Source: Streptomyces sp. Ag109_O5-1
GTDB lineage: Bacteria > Actinomycetota > Actinomycetes > Streptomycetales > Streptomycetaceae
DNA: 64,000 nt
Direction: 5' to 3'
Assembly: GCF_003814875.1 (NCBI RefSeq)
Contig: NZ_RKQF01000001.1
Coordinates: 7,130,001-7,194,000, forward strand
This document shows, one piece after another, positions 34,207 through 43,321 of this stretch. The notes below the pieces were generated by a model, which saw only the letters and a list, made by a program, of their open reading frames with translations, was not told the origin of the DNA and made no database searches. The translations under genes and the position numbers were made by a program. Position 1 is the first letter of the stretch; each line of letters opens with the position of its first letter.

Positions 34207-35283
34207 CTAGCCGTCCTGGTTCGTCGTCGTGGCCCTCGACCGTGTCTCCTCGGCGACCGGGCCGGCCGGCAGGTCGGGCGGTTCGACGCGCTGCCGCCGG
34301 CGGCGCTTCAGGAGGGCCCACGGTCCCCGGGGCCCTGTCGGCATCGCCGCCGTGACCTCCGTGCCGGGCTCGGCCGCTGCCTCCGCCGCGGCGCGGGCGA
34401 CCGGCAGGAAGCCCTCGCGGCGGGTGACATCGGGGCGCTCCTCCTCCGCCGGCCACAGGCCCAGGGCCGCGCAGACCGTCGGCAGCACCGCCATCGCGGC
34501 CGTGGCGTAGCCCTCCGCGGACGGGTGGTAGCTGTCGGGGCCGAACAGTTCGCGCGGGTTGGCCGCGAACTCGGGGCCCAGCAGGTCGCCCAGCGACACC
34601 GTGCGGCCGCCCTGCTCCACCGTGCCGATGGTCTGGGCCGCGGCCAGCTGCCGGGACGCCCGCCGGGCCAGCCAGCGCAGCGGCTGCCGTACCGGCTCGA
34701 TCGTGCCCAGGTCGGGACAGGTGCCGACCACCACCTCCGCACCCGCCGTGCGCAGCCGCCGTACCGCCGCCGAGAGATGGCGTACCGAGCGGGTCGGGGG
34801 CATCCGGCGCGTGACGTCGTTCGCACCGATCATGATCACGCAGACGTCGGGGACCGGCGTGGTCGAGCCCAGGAGCAGGGCGACCTGCCGGTCCAGGTCG
34901 TCGGACTGGGCGCCGGGCTGGGCCACGTTGCGCAGTTCCACCGGGCGTTCCGCGACGGCCGCCAGGCCGGACGCCAGCAGTGCGCCCGGCGTCTGGGCGG
35001 CCCGGTGCACGCCCTGGCCCGCCGCTGTGGAGTCGCCCAGGATCGCCAGCCGCAGGGGAGGCTCATGACCCTCACCGGGGTTGCCGTACCCGTCGCCGTA
35101 GCGGCCGTCGGCGGTCGGCACCCGTCCGCCGCTGTTGCCGTTGCCCACCGCCGTCCTGGCCATTCGCACCTCGGCCAGCACCACCCCCACCGCGGCCGCG
35201 CCGACCAGCCCGATCCCGCCTCCGCCGTACGCCGCACCGGCCGCGATCCGCCGGGCCACCCGTGCCCTCGACATGCTCGTCAT
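34207..35283 (-). CDS. Membrane-anchored SGNH/GDSL hydrolase
   Basis: This is a 358-residue protein. A basic N-terminus and one membrane helix (AAYGGGGIGLVGAAAVGVVLA) come first. SGNH blocks follow: LAILGDSTAAGQG with nucleophile Ser, NVAQPGAQSDDL, IMIGANDVTRR, and DSYHPSAEGYATAA with the Asp/His pair. A C-terminal basic, Pro-rich extension (LLKRRRRQRVEPP) is extra to the fold. It is a lipase/esterase-type enzyme, with an outer-face location inferred from the signal-anchor. ATG 35283 lies behind GGAGG at slightly long spacing; ATG 35274 is an alternative. It diverges from cbs. Confidence 0.85.
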   Translation of the reverse strand: MTSMSRARVARRIAAGAAYGGGGIGLVGAAAVGVVLAEVRMARTAVGNGNSGGRVPTADGRYGDGYGNPGEGHEPPLRLAILGDSTAAGQGVHRAAQTPGALLASGLAAVAERPVELRNVAQPGAQSDDLDRQVALLLGSTTPVPDVCVIMIGANDVTRRMPPTRSVRHLSAAVRRLRTAGAEVVVGTCPDLGTIEPVRQPLRWLARRASRQLAAAQTIGTVEQGGRTVSLGDLLGPEFAANPRELFGPDSYHPSAEGYATAAMAVLPTVCAALGLWPAEEERPDVTRREGFLPVARAAAEAAAEPGTEVTAAMPTGPRGPWALLKRRRRQRVEPPDLPAGPVAEETRSRATTTNQDG

Positions 35284-35432
35284 GCGCCGCCGCCACCTCC
35301 TCGTTGCCGTCCATCCACTCCTTGCCCCGTACGGACCGTCCGCCAATCTCAACGGGGAGTGAACCTCGGACGTGCCCCGTAGGCTGGCGACACCACCAAG
35401 ACCATTTCTTTTGCAGGCAACCGGAGACAACG

Positions 35433-36824
35433 GTGCGATTCCACGACTCGATGATCAGTCTCGTCGGCAACACCCCGCTGGTGAGACTCAACAGCGTCAC
35501 CCAGGGCATCCAGGCCACCGTCCTCGCCAAGGTCGAGTACTTCAACCCGGGCGGGTCCGTGAAGGACCGCATCGCGCTGCGGATGATCGAGGCCGCCGAG
35601 AAGAGCGGGGAACTGCAGCCCGGCGGCACCATCGTCGAGCCGACCAGCGGAAACACCGGGGTGGGGCTGGCGATCGTGGCCCAGCAGAAGGGGTACAAGT
35701 GCATCTTCGTGTGCCCCGACAAGGTGAGCACCGACAAGATCAACGTGCTGCGTGCGTACGGCGCTGAGGTCGTGGTCTGCCCGACGGCCGTGGACCCCGA
35801 GCACCCGGACTCGTACTACAACGTCTCCGACCGGCTGGTGCGGGAGACCCCCGGCGCCTGGAAGCCGGACCAGTACTCCAACCCGAACAACCCCCTGTCG
35901 CACTATCACTCGACCGGCCCCGAGCTGTGGGAGCAGACGGCGGGGAAGATCACCCATTTCGTGGCGGGCGTCGGCACCGGCGGCACCATCTCCGGCACCG
36001 GGCGCTATCTGAAGGACGCCAGCGACGGCCGCGTCCAGGTGGTCGGCGCCGACCCGGAGGGCTCGGTGTACTCCGGCGGCTCCGGGCGGCCGTACCTGGT
36101 CGAGGGCGTCGGTGAGGACTTCTGGCCGACCGCCTACGACCGGACGGTCGCCGACGAGATCGTCGCGGTGTCGGACAAGGACTCGTTCCAGATGACCCGG
36201 CGCCTCGCGAAGGAGGAGGGGCTGCTGGTGGGCGGCTCCTGCGGGATGGCCGTGGTGGCCGCGCTGCGGGTGGCGGAGCGGCTCGGCCCGGACGACGTGG
36301 TCGTCGTACTCCTCCCGGACAGCGGCCGCGGCTACCTCAGCAAGATCTTCAACGACGAGTGGATGGCCGACTACGGCTTCCTGGAGGACGAGGGCCCGAG
36401 CGCCCGCGTCGCCGACGTCCTCAGTGACAAGGCCGCCGGGACCATCCCCTCCCTCGTCCACATGCACCCGGACGAAACCGTCGGACAGGCCATCGAGGTG
36501 CTGCGCGAGTACGGTGTCTCGCAGATGCCCGTCGTCAAGCCTGGCGCCGGCCACCCGGACGTGATGGCCGCCGAGGTCGTCGGCTCGGTCGTCGAACGCG
36601 AGCTGCTGGACGCGCTGTTCAGCAAGCGGGCCTCCCTGGAGGACCCGCTGGAGAAGCACATGTGCGCGCCGCTGCCGCAGGTCGGCTCCGGCGAGCCGGT
36701 CGAGGACCTGATGAAGGTGCTGGGCGCGGCGGACGCGGCGATCGTCCTCGTCGAGGGCAAGCCGACAGGCGTGGTCAGCCGGCAGGACCTGCTGGCCTTT
36801 CTCGCCAAGGGCGGCAAGCAGTAG
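35433..36824 (+). CDS. cbs: Cystathionine beta-synthase
   Basis: This is a 463-residue PLP enzyme. The catalytic part (about residues 1-320) has the PLP Lys in NPGGSVKDRIALRMIE and the substrate loop EPTSGNTGVGLA. The phosphate loop is GVGTGGTISGTGRYLK, with GGSCGMAV further on. Two C-terminal CBS domains (TIPSLVHMHPDETVGQAIE and the final GKPTGVVSRQDLLAFL) form a regulatory Bateman module. It condenses serine and homocysteine into cystathionine in reverse transsulfuration. No haem-binding N-terminal extension is present, as expected for bacteria. The GTG at 35433 has GGAG 6 bases upstream. Confidence 0.93.
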   Translation: MRFHDSMISLVGNTPLVRLNSVTQGIQATVLAKVEYFNPGGSVKDRIALRMIEAAEKSGELQPGGTIVEPTSGNTGVGLAIVAQQKGYKCIFVCPDKVSTDKINVLRAYGAEVVVCPTAVDPEHPDSYYNVSDRLVRETPGAWKPDQYSNPNNPLSHYHSTGPELWEQTAGKITHFVAGVGTGGTISGTGRYLKDASDGRVQVVGADPEGSVYSGGSGRPYLVEGVGEDFWPTAYDRTVADEIVAVSDKDSFQMTRRLAKEEGLLVGGSCGMAVVAALRVAERLGPDDVVVVLLPDSGRGYLSKIFNDEWMADYGFLEDEGPSARVADVLSDKAAGTIPSLVHMHPDETVGQAIEVLREYGVSQMPVVKPGAGHPDVMAAEVVGSVVERELLDALFSKRASLEDPLEKHMCAPLPQVGSGEPVEDLMKVLGAADAAIVLVEGKPTGVVSRQDLLAFLAKGGKQ

Positions 36825-37085
36825 CGAACCTCCGGTGAACGGCCCGTGAATCCCCGGAACTTACTGTTTCCCTATCGAAGCGGTGGACTTCGCGGAAGTG
36901 GTACGAGCGCGTCACGTCCACGCAGCACACGCTTAACACGGGTCCGGCAGATTAGTGGGTGTCGGCAGGGCGGGAGCGGCTCCCCGCCCCAGCCGGCACC
37001 GAACGTCCAAGGACCTCCGGAGCGGCTCCCGGACCTCCATGGACGCCCGGACGTGCGACCCGGCCCTGACCCGGTCCATGTCCCT
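36825..37085. other. Non-coding region after cbs
   Basis: Together with the hairpin that follows, this makes a 333-base gap between converging genes. It contains several direct GGACCTCC-type repeats (around 37012, 37029) but no credible gene or RNA family. Confidence 0.4.
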
Positions 37086-37151
37086 CGCGGGGACCGCCGT
37101 CGTCCCGCCCCCCGGCAACGGGGGTGCGGCGGTCCCCGCGCATTACTTTTT
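37086..37151. terminator. Large bipartite hairpin with T-run
   Basis: An outer 14-base perfect stem CGCGGGGACCGCCG (37086-37099) with CGGCGGTCCCCGCG (37127-37140), plus an inner CCCCC/GGGGG stem, is followed by TTTTT at 37147. It is a strong terminator, but 260 bases after cbs and only 18 bases from the stop of the minus-strand gene. Confidence 0.75.
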
Positions 37152-37157
37152 CCGGGC

Positions 37158-37565
37158 TCAGTCCTCGCGGCCCGCGCCGCGGAACAGACCGGGGTTGAGG
37201 CGGACCGCCTGGGCCGCGTTGACGCCGACGATGCCGATCCAGGTGGCGATCAGGCCCGTCACGCCCGCGAAGGTGCCGCCGATCGCCGACAGCGGGATGG
37301 CCAGCACCAGCGAGACGATCCCGAAGCCGAACCGCTCGCCCCAGGAATCGCTGCCCTTCGACCTCCGCGCACCCCGGGCCACCTGCATCTGCTGCTCGGC
37401 CATGCCTCGGCGCAGCCGGCGCTCCACCGCGCCGTCGATGCGCTGGTCCAGCTTCTCCAGGAAGGAGTCGGCCAGCTCCGACTCGTACTCCGGCCCCAGT
37501 TCCCTGCGGGCGTGCAGGGTGGCGGAGAGGTCCTTCTTCAGGTCGGTGTCATGCGCGTCCGTCAT
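37158..37565 (-). CDS. Small membrane protein, unknown function
   Basis: This is a 135-residue protein. An N-terminal charged, helical region (ADSFLEKLDQRIDGAVERRL) is followed by two adjacent hydrophobic segments (FGIVSLVLAIPLSAIGGTFA, VTGLIATWIGIVGVNAAQAV). The topology suggests both termini face the cytoplasm. No family is recognised, though streptomycetes commonly carry this integral-membrane unknown. Start ATG 37565 is favoured; a longer frame from 37619 lacks a ribosome site. It lies just downstream of the carbonic-anhydrase-like gene. Confidence 0.75.
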   Translation of the reverse strand: MTDAHDTDLKKDLSATLHARRELGPEYESELADSFLEKLDQRIDGAVERRLRRGMAEQQMQVARGARRSKGSDSWGERFGFGIVSLVLAIPLSAIGGTFAGVTGLIATWIGIVGVNAAQAVRLNPGLFRGAGRED

Positions 37566-37637
37566 GGCGTCCACGGTAGGGACCGGGGACCGCCGCCGCA
37601 CTGGGGCAATCCCCCGCATCCGCCCGGGGGTCCGCCC

Positions 37638-38261
37638 TCAGGGCAGCAGCGACACCAGCCCGCTGTCCGGGTCGAACCGCGCCGCGACCACCGACGCTCC
37701 CGCGAACGCCGAGTCCGCCCGGATCGCGTCCCGCACCCACACGGTGTGGGCCCGCATGGTGTGGGCGGCCCAGTCCCCGGGCAGCGCCCTGGTCCGGCGG
37801 GCGGCCGGGGCGATCTCGTCGGCCAGGAGCTCCAGATGGCCCGGGACGGGCGCGCCGGTGCTCAGCCGGCCGAGGGTGGCGGCGACGGCCCCGCAGTGCT
37901 CGTGACCCAGCACCACGACCAGCGGGACGCGCAGTTCCGCCACGCCGTACTGGATCGAGCCGAGCACCGCCTCGTCCAGCACCTGCCCGGCCGTCCTCAT
38001 GCACAGCAGGTCCCCGAGCCCCTGGTCGAAGACCAGCTCGGGGACGGCCTGGGAGTCGACACAGGCGAGGACGACGGCGAACGGGCGCTGCCGGGCGGCC
38101 CGGGTGCGGCGCGGGCGGCCGGTGGCGAAGCGCCGGTTGCCCGCGAGCAGTTCGTCGAGGGCTGCGCTCGCCGAGGAGGGGGCGACGGCCGCCGAGGAGA
38201 AGGCGACGGCCGGCGCGCCGACGGCGGTGGCCGCCGGAAAGGCCGTGGGGTTGGAGGCCAT
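37638..38261 (-). CDS. Beta-carbonic-anhydrase-like protein with altered catalytic dyad
   Basis: This is a 207-residue beta-CA homologue. Zinc ligands are visible as Cys in LACVDSQAVPEL and His-x-x-Cys in LGHEHCGAV, so zinc binding is retained. The canonical CxDSR motif reads CVDSQ, so the Arg that orients the catalytic Asp is Gln. True beta-CAs interconvert CO2 and bicarbonate. Here activity may be lost or changed. The N-terminal 35 residues are Ala/Ser/Pro-rich without a clear signal peptide. It is a single gene upstream of the small membrane protein. Function is therefore less certain than the family. Confidence 0.8.
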   Translation of the reverse strand: MASNPTAFPAATAVGAPAVAFSSAAVAPSSASAALDELLAGNRRFATGRPRRTRAARQRPFAVVLACVDSQAVPELVFDQGLGDLLCMRTAGQVLDEAVLGSIQYGVAELRVPLVVVLGHEHCGAVAATLGRLSTGAPVPGHLELLADEIAPAARRTRALPGDWAAHTMRAHTVWVRDAIRADSAFAGASVVAARFDPDSGLVSLLP

Positions 38262-38390
38262 GACGCTTCCTCAGGTGCTGGTGCCGGTAGGGTCATCACT
38301 GTACGCGGCGGAAACGTTACGATGTGTATTGGTTTAACGACCCTTGGCCGGATCATCGCCCGCGCGATACCCGGTCGGGCATCCGGCCGG

Positions 38391-39320
38391 TCAGGCCAGC
38401 CCGTGCTGCTCGGCGTACGCGTTCGCCACGTCCTCCGGGTCCTTCTTGTCGTTGTCCACCTGGCTGTTGAGCTGGGTGAGCTGCTCGGTGGTGAGGACGT
38501 TGCCGAGCTTGGCGAGGGCCTTGCGGACCGTGTCGTCGGCCTTGCGGTCGGCGATGAGGGGGACGATGTGCTGGCTGGGGATCAGGTTCTTCGGGTCGGC
38601 CAGCACCACCCAGCCGTTGGCCGCGATGTCGGTGTCGGTGGTGAAGAGGTTCGCCACGTCCACATCGCCCTTCTTCAACGCGCCCTTGACCAGCGGGCCG
38701 TCCGAGTCCAGCGACTTGAACTCCTTGAACTGGACGCCGTACACCTCCTGCAGCCCGATCGCGCCCACCCGCCGCTTCTTCACCTCGGGCGCGGCGCCGA
38801 TGACCAGCTTGCCGTTCTGTGCGGCCAGGTCGGCGAGCGAGGTCAGGCCGTACTTCTGGGCGGTCGCCCGGGTGACGACGAAGCAGTCGGAGTCGGCCGC
38901 CTGCCCGTACGGCAGCACCTGGAGGCCGCTGGGCAGCGCCAGCGTGAGCGCGTTCTGCATGGTGCCGGGCTCGGACGAGTCGTCCTTCGGGGCCAGGTAG
39001 TTGAGGAGGGCGCCCTGGTACTCGGGCAGCAGGTCGATGTCGCCGGCCTTGAGCGCGGGGATCACGATCTCCCGGGTGCCGAGGTTCGGGCGGACCTTCA
39101 CCTTGACGCCGGCCTGCTTGAGGGCGGCCGCGTAGAGGTAGCCGAGCACCTGGTTCTCGGTGAAGTTGGCGGTGCCGATGGTGATCCCGCCCTTGCTGGA
39201 GCCGCCGCCCGCGGTCGAACCGCTGCTCTCGTTCAGGGAGGTGATACCGCTGGAGCAGGCGGCGAGGGCGGGCACGGATCCGGCGGCGAGCAGGCCACCG
39301 AGGAGGGTACGACGGTTCAT
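38391..39320 (-). CDS. Glycine-betaine/choline-type ABC substrate-binding lipoprotein
   Basis: This is a 309-residue lipoprotein with a Tat-like start MNRRTLLGGLLAAGS and lipobox LAAC. The mature part is an OpuC/OsmF-type binding protein (ITIGTANFTENQVLGYLYAAAL, IDLLPEYQGALLNYL, LFTTDTDIAANGWVVLADPK). It captures quaternary ammonium osmolytes outside the cell. It is the last gene of a four-gene operon behind the ATPase and two permeases, 11 bases after the second permease. Confidence 0.9.
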   Translation of the reverse strand: MNRRTLLGGLLAAGSVPALAACSSGITSLNESSGSTAGGGSSKGGITIGTANFTENQVLGYLYAAALKQAGVKVKVRPNLGTREIVIPALKAGDIDLLPEYQGALLNYLAPKDDSSEPGTMQNALTLALPSGLQVLPYGQAADSDCFVVTRATAQKYGLTSLADLAAQNGKLVIGAAPEVKKRRVGAIGLQEVYGVQFKEFKSLDSDGPLVKGALKKGDVDVANLFTTDTDIAANGWVVLADPKNLIPSQHIVPLIADRKADDTVRKALAKLGNVLTTEQLTQLNSQVDNDKKDPEDVANAYAEQHGLA

Positions 39321-39331
39321 CTGCGGGATCC

Positions 39332-39994
39332 CTAGGCAGTGCGGTGGCGGAAGAGGAGGCGCTGGAGGGTGCTGAGCAGCAGGTCGAGTACGACGGCCAC
39401 GACCGCGACCAGCACCGCGCCGCCGAGCACCTGGACGAGGTCGCGCTGGGCGAGTCCGTCGAAGACGTAGCGGCCGAGACCGCCGAAGGAGACGTAGGCG
39501 GCGATGGTGGCGGTGGCGACGACCTGGATGAGCGCGAGGCGCAGGCCCGTCATGATCAGGGGGAGCGCCAGCGGCAACTCGACCTGGAGGAGGACCTGGT
39601 GGCCGCGCATGCCCTGGCCGCGCGCCGCGTCGCGGACGTCCGGGTCCACGGCGGTCATGCCGGCGTAGGTGTTGGTGACGATCGCCGGGACCGCGAGGGC
39701 GACCAGCGCCACGTACACCGGCAGCATCGAGAGCCCGCCCGCCAGGAAGACCAGGACCACCAGGCCGACGGTCGGCAGCGCGCGCCCGAAGGACGCCAGG
39801 TTGATGGCGAGGAAGGCGCCCTTGCCGGTGTGGCCGATCAGCAGTCCGATCGGGAGGCCGATCGCGGCGGCGATCAGGGTGGCGAGCAGCGAGTACTGGA
39901 GGTGCTCGGCGAGCCGGTGCGCGATGCCGTCCTGGCCGGCCCACTGGGAGCCGCTGGTCAGCCAGGTGCCGAGGTTCTTGAAGAGTTCGAACAT
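39332..39994 (-). CDS. Osmolyte ABC permease 2
   Basis: This is a 220-residue inner-membrane permease with about five helices. It carries the BPD permease signature near residue 130 (DAARGQGMRGHQVLLQVELPLALPL region, EAA-like motif) and TNTYAGMTAVDPDV just before it. It pairs with the other permease in the OpuC-type glycine-betaine/choline importer. It sits one base apart from the upstream permease gene, as part of a tight operon. Confidence 0.9.
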   Translation of the reverse strand: MFELFKNLGTWLTSGSQWAGQDGIAHRLAEHLQYSLLATLIAAAIGLPIGLLIGHTGKGAFLAINLASFGRALPTVGLVVLVFLAGGLSMLPVYVALVALAVPAIVTNTYAGMTAVDPDVRDAARGQGMRGHQVLLQVELPLALPLIMTGLRLALIQVVATATIAAYVSFGGLGRYVFDGLAQRDLVQVLGGAVLVAVVAVVLDLLLSTLQRLLFRHRTA

Positions 39995-39995
39995 C

Positions 39996-40637
39996 TCAGG
40001 CTCGCCTCCTGCGCCACGGGGTGAGGACGTACTGGAGGGCCACCAGCAGCGCGTCCGCGACCACGGCGAGCAGGATCGTGAGCACCACGCCCACGATCAC
40101 CGGGGTCGGGAAGTCGCGCTGGAAGCCGTCGGTGAAGAGCTGGCCGAGGCCGCCGTCGCCGATGTAGGTGGCGACCGAGACCAGCGAGATGGACATGACC
40201 GTCGCGATCCGGATGCCCGCGAAGATCACGGGAAGCGCGAGCGGGAACTCGACGGTGAGGAGGGTGCGCAGCGGGCGCGTCCCCATCGCCTTCGCCGCCT
40301 CCTTGGTCTTCGCCGGGACCGAGTCCAGGCCCTCGACGGTGTTCCGGAGCAGCACGACCAGCGTGTAGACGGTCAGGCCGATGACGGTGGTGGTCCGGGT
40401 CAGGCCGCTGACCGGGAGCAGCAGTACGAAGATCGCGATCGAGGGGATCGTGAAGAGCACGTTCGAGAGGCCGAGCAGGAAGCCGCGCAGCGAGCGGACC
40501 CGGTGGGCGAGCACCGCGAGCGGCAGCGAGATCAGCAGGCCGAAGAAGACGGCGGTCATCGCGGCCTGGAGGTGGGAGAGGGTGAGGCTGGTGAGGTCGT
40601 CGGTGTGGTCGCCTATCCACGACCAGTCGATGGTCAT
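39996..40637 (-). CDS. Osmolyte ABC permease 1
   Basis: This is a 213-residue permease with about five helices (LQAAMTAVFFGLLISLPLAV, VLFTIPSIAIFVLLLPVSGL). The EAA-type cytoplasmic loop reads EGLDSVPAKTKEAAKAMGT, then RPLRTLLTVEFPLALPV. Its ATG overlaps the ATPase stop by four bases (ATGA), indicating translational coupling. It is a subunit of the glycine-betaine/choline importer. Confidence 0.92.
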   Translation of the reverse strand: MTIDWSWIGDHTDDLTSLTLSHLQAAMTAVFFGLLISLPLAVLAHRVRSLRGFLLGLSNVLFTIPSIAIFVLLLPVSGLTRTTTVIGLTVYTLVVLLRNTVEGLDSVPAKTKEAAKAMGTRPLRTLLTVEFPLALPVIFAGIRIATVMSISLVSVATYIGDGGLGQLFTDGFQRDFPTPVIVGVVLTILLAVVADALLVALQYVLTPWRRRRA

Positions 40638-41671
40638 GCGGCCACCACCCGGGCCTCGGAGTGCGCCTGGCCGGCGTGGACGTGGATGTCGTCACGGGAC
40701 GAGACGCCGGTGAGGGCGCCGGTCGCGTCGACCCGGGCTATCAGGCCGGTGGGGGAGGCGATCGACTCGTTGAGGGCCGAGAGCAGGGAGTCGCCGTCGG
40801 TCAGCGGCCGTACGGGGAGTTCGGCGTCCTTCGAGGCCCAGTGCAGCGGCCTGCGGTCGGCGTCGAGGACCAGGGTCCAGGCGCCGCCCTCGGGTGCCGG
40901 GCCCTGCGGGACCTCGGCGAGGGTCTTCAGTGAGAGCAGCTTCAGGCCGCGCTCGGCGCCGAGGAAGTCGGCCACGAAGTCGTCGGCCGGGCGGGCCAGG
41001 AGTTCGGCGGGCGGCGCGCACTGGACCAGGTACCCGCCGGTGCGGAACACGGCGATCCGGTCGCCGAGCCGGACCGCCTCGTCGATGTCGTGCGTGACGA
41101 AGACGATGGTCTTGCTCAACTCCTTCTGGAGTCTGAGCAGTTCGTCCTGGAGCTGGGCGCGGACCACCGGGTCGACGGCGCCGAACGGCTCGTCCATCAG
41201 CAGCACGGGCGGGTCGGCGGCCAGTGCGCGGGCCACGCCGACGCGCTGCTGCTGGCCGCCGGAGAGCTGGTGCGGGTAGCGCTTGCCGGCGTCGGCGGCG
41301 AGGCCGACGGTCTCCAGGAGTTCGGCGGCGCGGGCGCGGGCCTTCTTCCGGTTCCAGCCGAGCAGCAGCGGGACGGTGGCGATGTTGTCGAGGACCGTGC
41401 GGTGCGGGAAGAGGCCGGCCTGCTGGATGACGTAGCCGATGGAGCGGCGCAGTTCGGCGGCGTCCTGCTCGGTGACGTCCCTGCCGTTCACCCTGATCGT
41501 GCCGGAGGTCGGCTCGATCATCCGGTTGATCATCCGCAGGGTGGTGGTCTTGCCGCATCCGGAGGAGCCGACCAGGACGGTGACCCCGCCCTCCGGCATC
41601 TCCAGGGAGAGATCGTGGACTGCTGTCGTGCCGTTGGGGAAGCGCTTGTGGACCGCGTCGAACTGGATCAT
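40634..41671 (-). CDS. Osmolyte ABC ATP-binding protein with C-terminal CBS-like region
   Basis: This is a 345-residue OpuCA-type ATPase. Walker A is GSSGCGKTTTLRMINR, signature LSGGQQQRVGVARAL, Walker B PPVLLMDEPFGAVDP and switch His IVFVTHDIDEA. The C-terminal about 110 residues contain a CBS-like segment (LIARVDATGALTGVSSRDD), used in OpuA/OpuC proteins to sense ionic strength. It is first gene of the four-gene operon, reading leftward from a shared 141-base spacer with the ammonia-lyase gene. Confidence 0.92.
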   Translation of the reverse strand: MIQFDAVHKRFPNGTTAVHDLSLEMPEGGVTVLVGSSGCGKTTTLRMINRMIEPTSGTIRVNGRDVTEQDAAELRRSIGYVIQQAGLFPHRTVLDNIATVPLLLGWNRKKARARAAELLETVGLAADAGKRYPHQLSGGQQQRVGVARALAADPPVLLMDEPFGAVDPVVRAQLQDELLRLQKELSKTIVFVTHDIDEAVRLGDRIAVFRTGGYLVQCAPPAELLARPADDFVADFLGAERGLKLLSLKTLAEVPQGPAPEGGAWTLVLDADRRPLHWASKDAELPVRPLTDGDSLLSALNESIASPTGLIARVDATGALTGVSSRDDIHVHAGQAHSEARVVAA

Positions 41672-41812
41672 GAGATGTCCCTTGCCCGGCTGTATAACGT
41701 CATGCAGAGTTCTTGGTGTGTGAATAGCTTGTCAACGGTCTGGCGTTAATCCGAGGTAACGGATGACCGACAGGCAAGATCAAGTGTCCGGATTGATGGG
41801 AGTATGGGCGTG

Positions 41813-43321
41813 ATGTCGTCTCGTATCGTGGACGCTCCCGGAGGTACATATTCCGGCCTGGTGGTCCTCGACGGCATCGGAACGGGCGTCGAGGACGTCG
41901 TCCGCCTCGCCGACGGCACCGCACGGCCGGTCCCCGGCACGGACGCGATGCGCCGCGCGGAGGAGTCCTGGAACGCCGCCCGGCAGATCGCGGCGACCGG
42001 CCGCGTCTACGGCCGTTCCACCGGCGTCGGCGCCAACCGCAACGAGGACGTGCCCACCGAGGCCGCCGCCGGACACGGGCTGCGGCTGCTGCGCAGTCAC
42101 GCCGGCGCTATCGGCGAGGAGCTGCCCGCCCGGCAGGTGCGGGCGATGCTCGCGGTGCGCGCGAACCAGTTGCTGGCGGGCGGTGCCGGGCTCAGGCCCA
42201 GTGTCGTCACGGCCCTGTGCGAGGCGCTGGAGTCGGGCGCGTATCCGGTCGTCAACGAGTTCGGCTCGGTCGGCACCGGGGACATCGCCGCGCTGGCCCA
42301 GGTGGGGCTGGCGCTGGCGGGGGAGCACCCCTGGCGGGGCGCCGGCGCTCCGGAATCCCAGCCCCTGGACAACAACGACGCCCTCGCCCTGATCAGCAGC
42401 AACGCCCTCACCCTCGGCCAGTCCGCGCTCGCCCTGCACGAGTTGCGCGGCCTGATCGAGGCCACCCAGGTCGTCGCCGCGCTCTCGCTGCTCGCCGTCG
42501 ACGGCTCCCACGAGGCCTACGCCGCTCCCGTGCACGCGGCCCGCCCGCACCGGGGGAGCGTCGAGGTCGCCCGCCGGATGCGGGAGCTGATCGGCGCCGC
42601 GGACCGGCCGACCCCGCCGCTCGGCCGGATCCAGGACCCGTACGGCTTCCGCTGCCTGCCCCAGATCCACGGCCCGGCCCATGACGCGGCCGACGCCCTG
42701 GAAGGCGTGCTGGCGATCGAGATCAACGCGGCCGCCGAGAACCCCCTCATCTCGCCCGAGGACCTCGCCGCCTACCACCACGGCGGCTTCTACCAGGCCC
42801 AACTCGCCCTCGCACTGGACCACTTCAGACTCGCCGTCACTCAGGTCGCGCGGCTGTCCACATCCCGTCTGTCCACCCTCAACGAGCCCGCCTACACCCG
42901 GCTGCGCCCCTTCCTCGCCGACCAGGAGCCCGCCTCCTCCGGCGTGATGATCCTGGAGTACGCCGCCGGCGCCGCCCTCGGCGACCTGCGCGCCTTCTCC
43001 GCGCCCGCCTCCCTGGGGCACGCTGTACTCTCCCGAGGCGTCGAGGAGCAGGCCAGTTTCGCCTCGCTCGCCGCCCGTCAAACGCTGCGCGCCTGCCGTG
43101 CGTACCGTCTGGTGATCGGCTGCGAACTCGTCGCCGCCGTACGGGCGCTGCGCCAGCGCGAACTGAGGCCCGAACCCGGGCTCGGGGCGGGCAGGGCGCT
43201 GGAACTCGCCGAGGCGGTGCTGGAGGCGGACCCGGCAGACCGGCCGCTCACGGACGACGTCATGGCGGCGGCCGAACTGCTCGACCGGTTCACGGACATC
43301 TGGAGGGGGAGCACGTCATGA
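41813..43321 (+). CDS. Aromatic amino-acid/histidine ammonia-lyase homologue with atypical MIO site
   Basis: This is a 502-residue member of the HAL/PAL superfamily. It has the Tyr loop region VYGRSTGVGANRNEDV, the QDPYGFRCLPQIHGPAHDA signature, and INAAAENPLISPEDL. The segment that forms the MIO cofactor reads GSVGTGDIAALA, one residue shorter than GSVGASGDLAPLA. No Ala-Ser-Gly triad exists, and Gly-Thr-Gly occupies the place. It could make a Thr-derived electrophile or have lost lyase activity. It should not be labelled hutH without test. GGGAG precedes starts at 41810/41813; ATG 41804 is too close. It overlaps the RpiR gene. Confidence 0.8.
   Translation: MSSRIVDAPGGTYSGLVVLDGIGTGVEDVVRLADGTARPVPGTDAMRRAEESWNAARQIAATGRVYGRSTGVGANRNEDVPTEAAAGHGLRLLRSHAGAIGEELPARQVRAMLAVRANQLLAGGAGLRPSVVTALCEALESGAYPVVNEFGSVGTGDIAALAQVGLALAGEHPWRGAGAPESQPLDNNDALALISSNALTLGQSALALHELRGLIEATQVVAALSLLAVDGSHEAYAAPVHAARPHRGSVEVARRMRELIGAADRPTPPLGRIQDPYGFRCLPQIHGPAHDAADALEGVLAIEINAAAENPLISPEDLAAYHHGGFYQAQLALALDHFRLAVTQVARLSTSRLSTLNEPAYTRLRPFLADQEPASSGVMILEYAAGAALGDLRAFSAPASLGHAVLSRGVEEQASFASLAARQTLRACRAYRLVIGCELVAAVRALRQRELRPEPGLGAGRALELAEAVLEADPADRPLTDDVMAAAELLDRFTDIWRGSTS

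Noticed and set aside
41813..43321. Labelling the gene hutH
   Set aside because: The MIO triad is absent and the gene is not in the hut operon, so the specific symbol is not supported.
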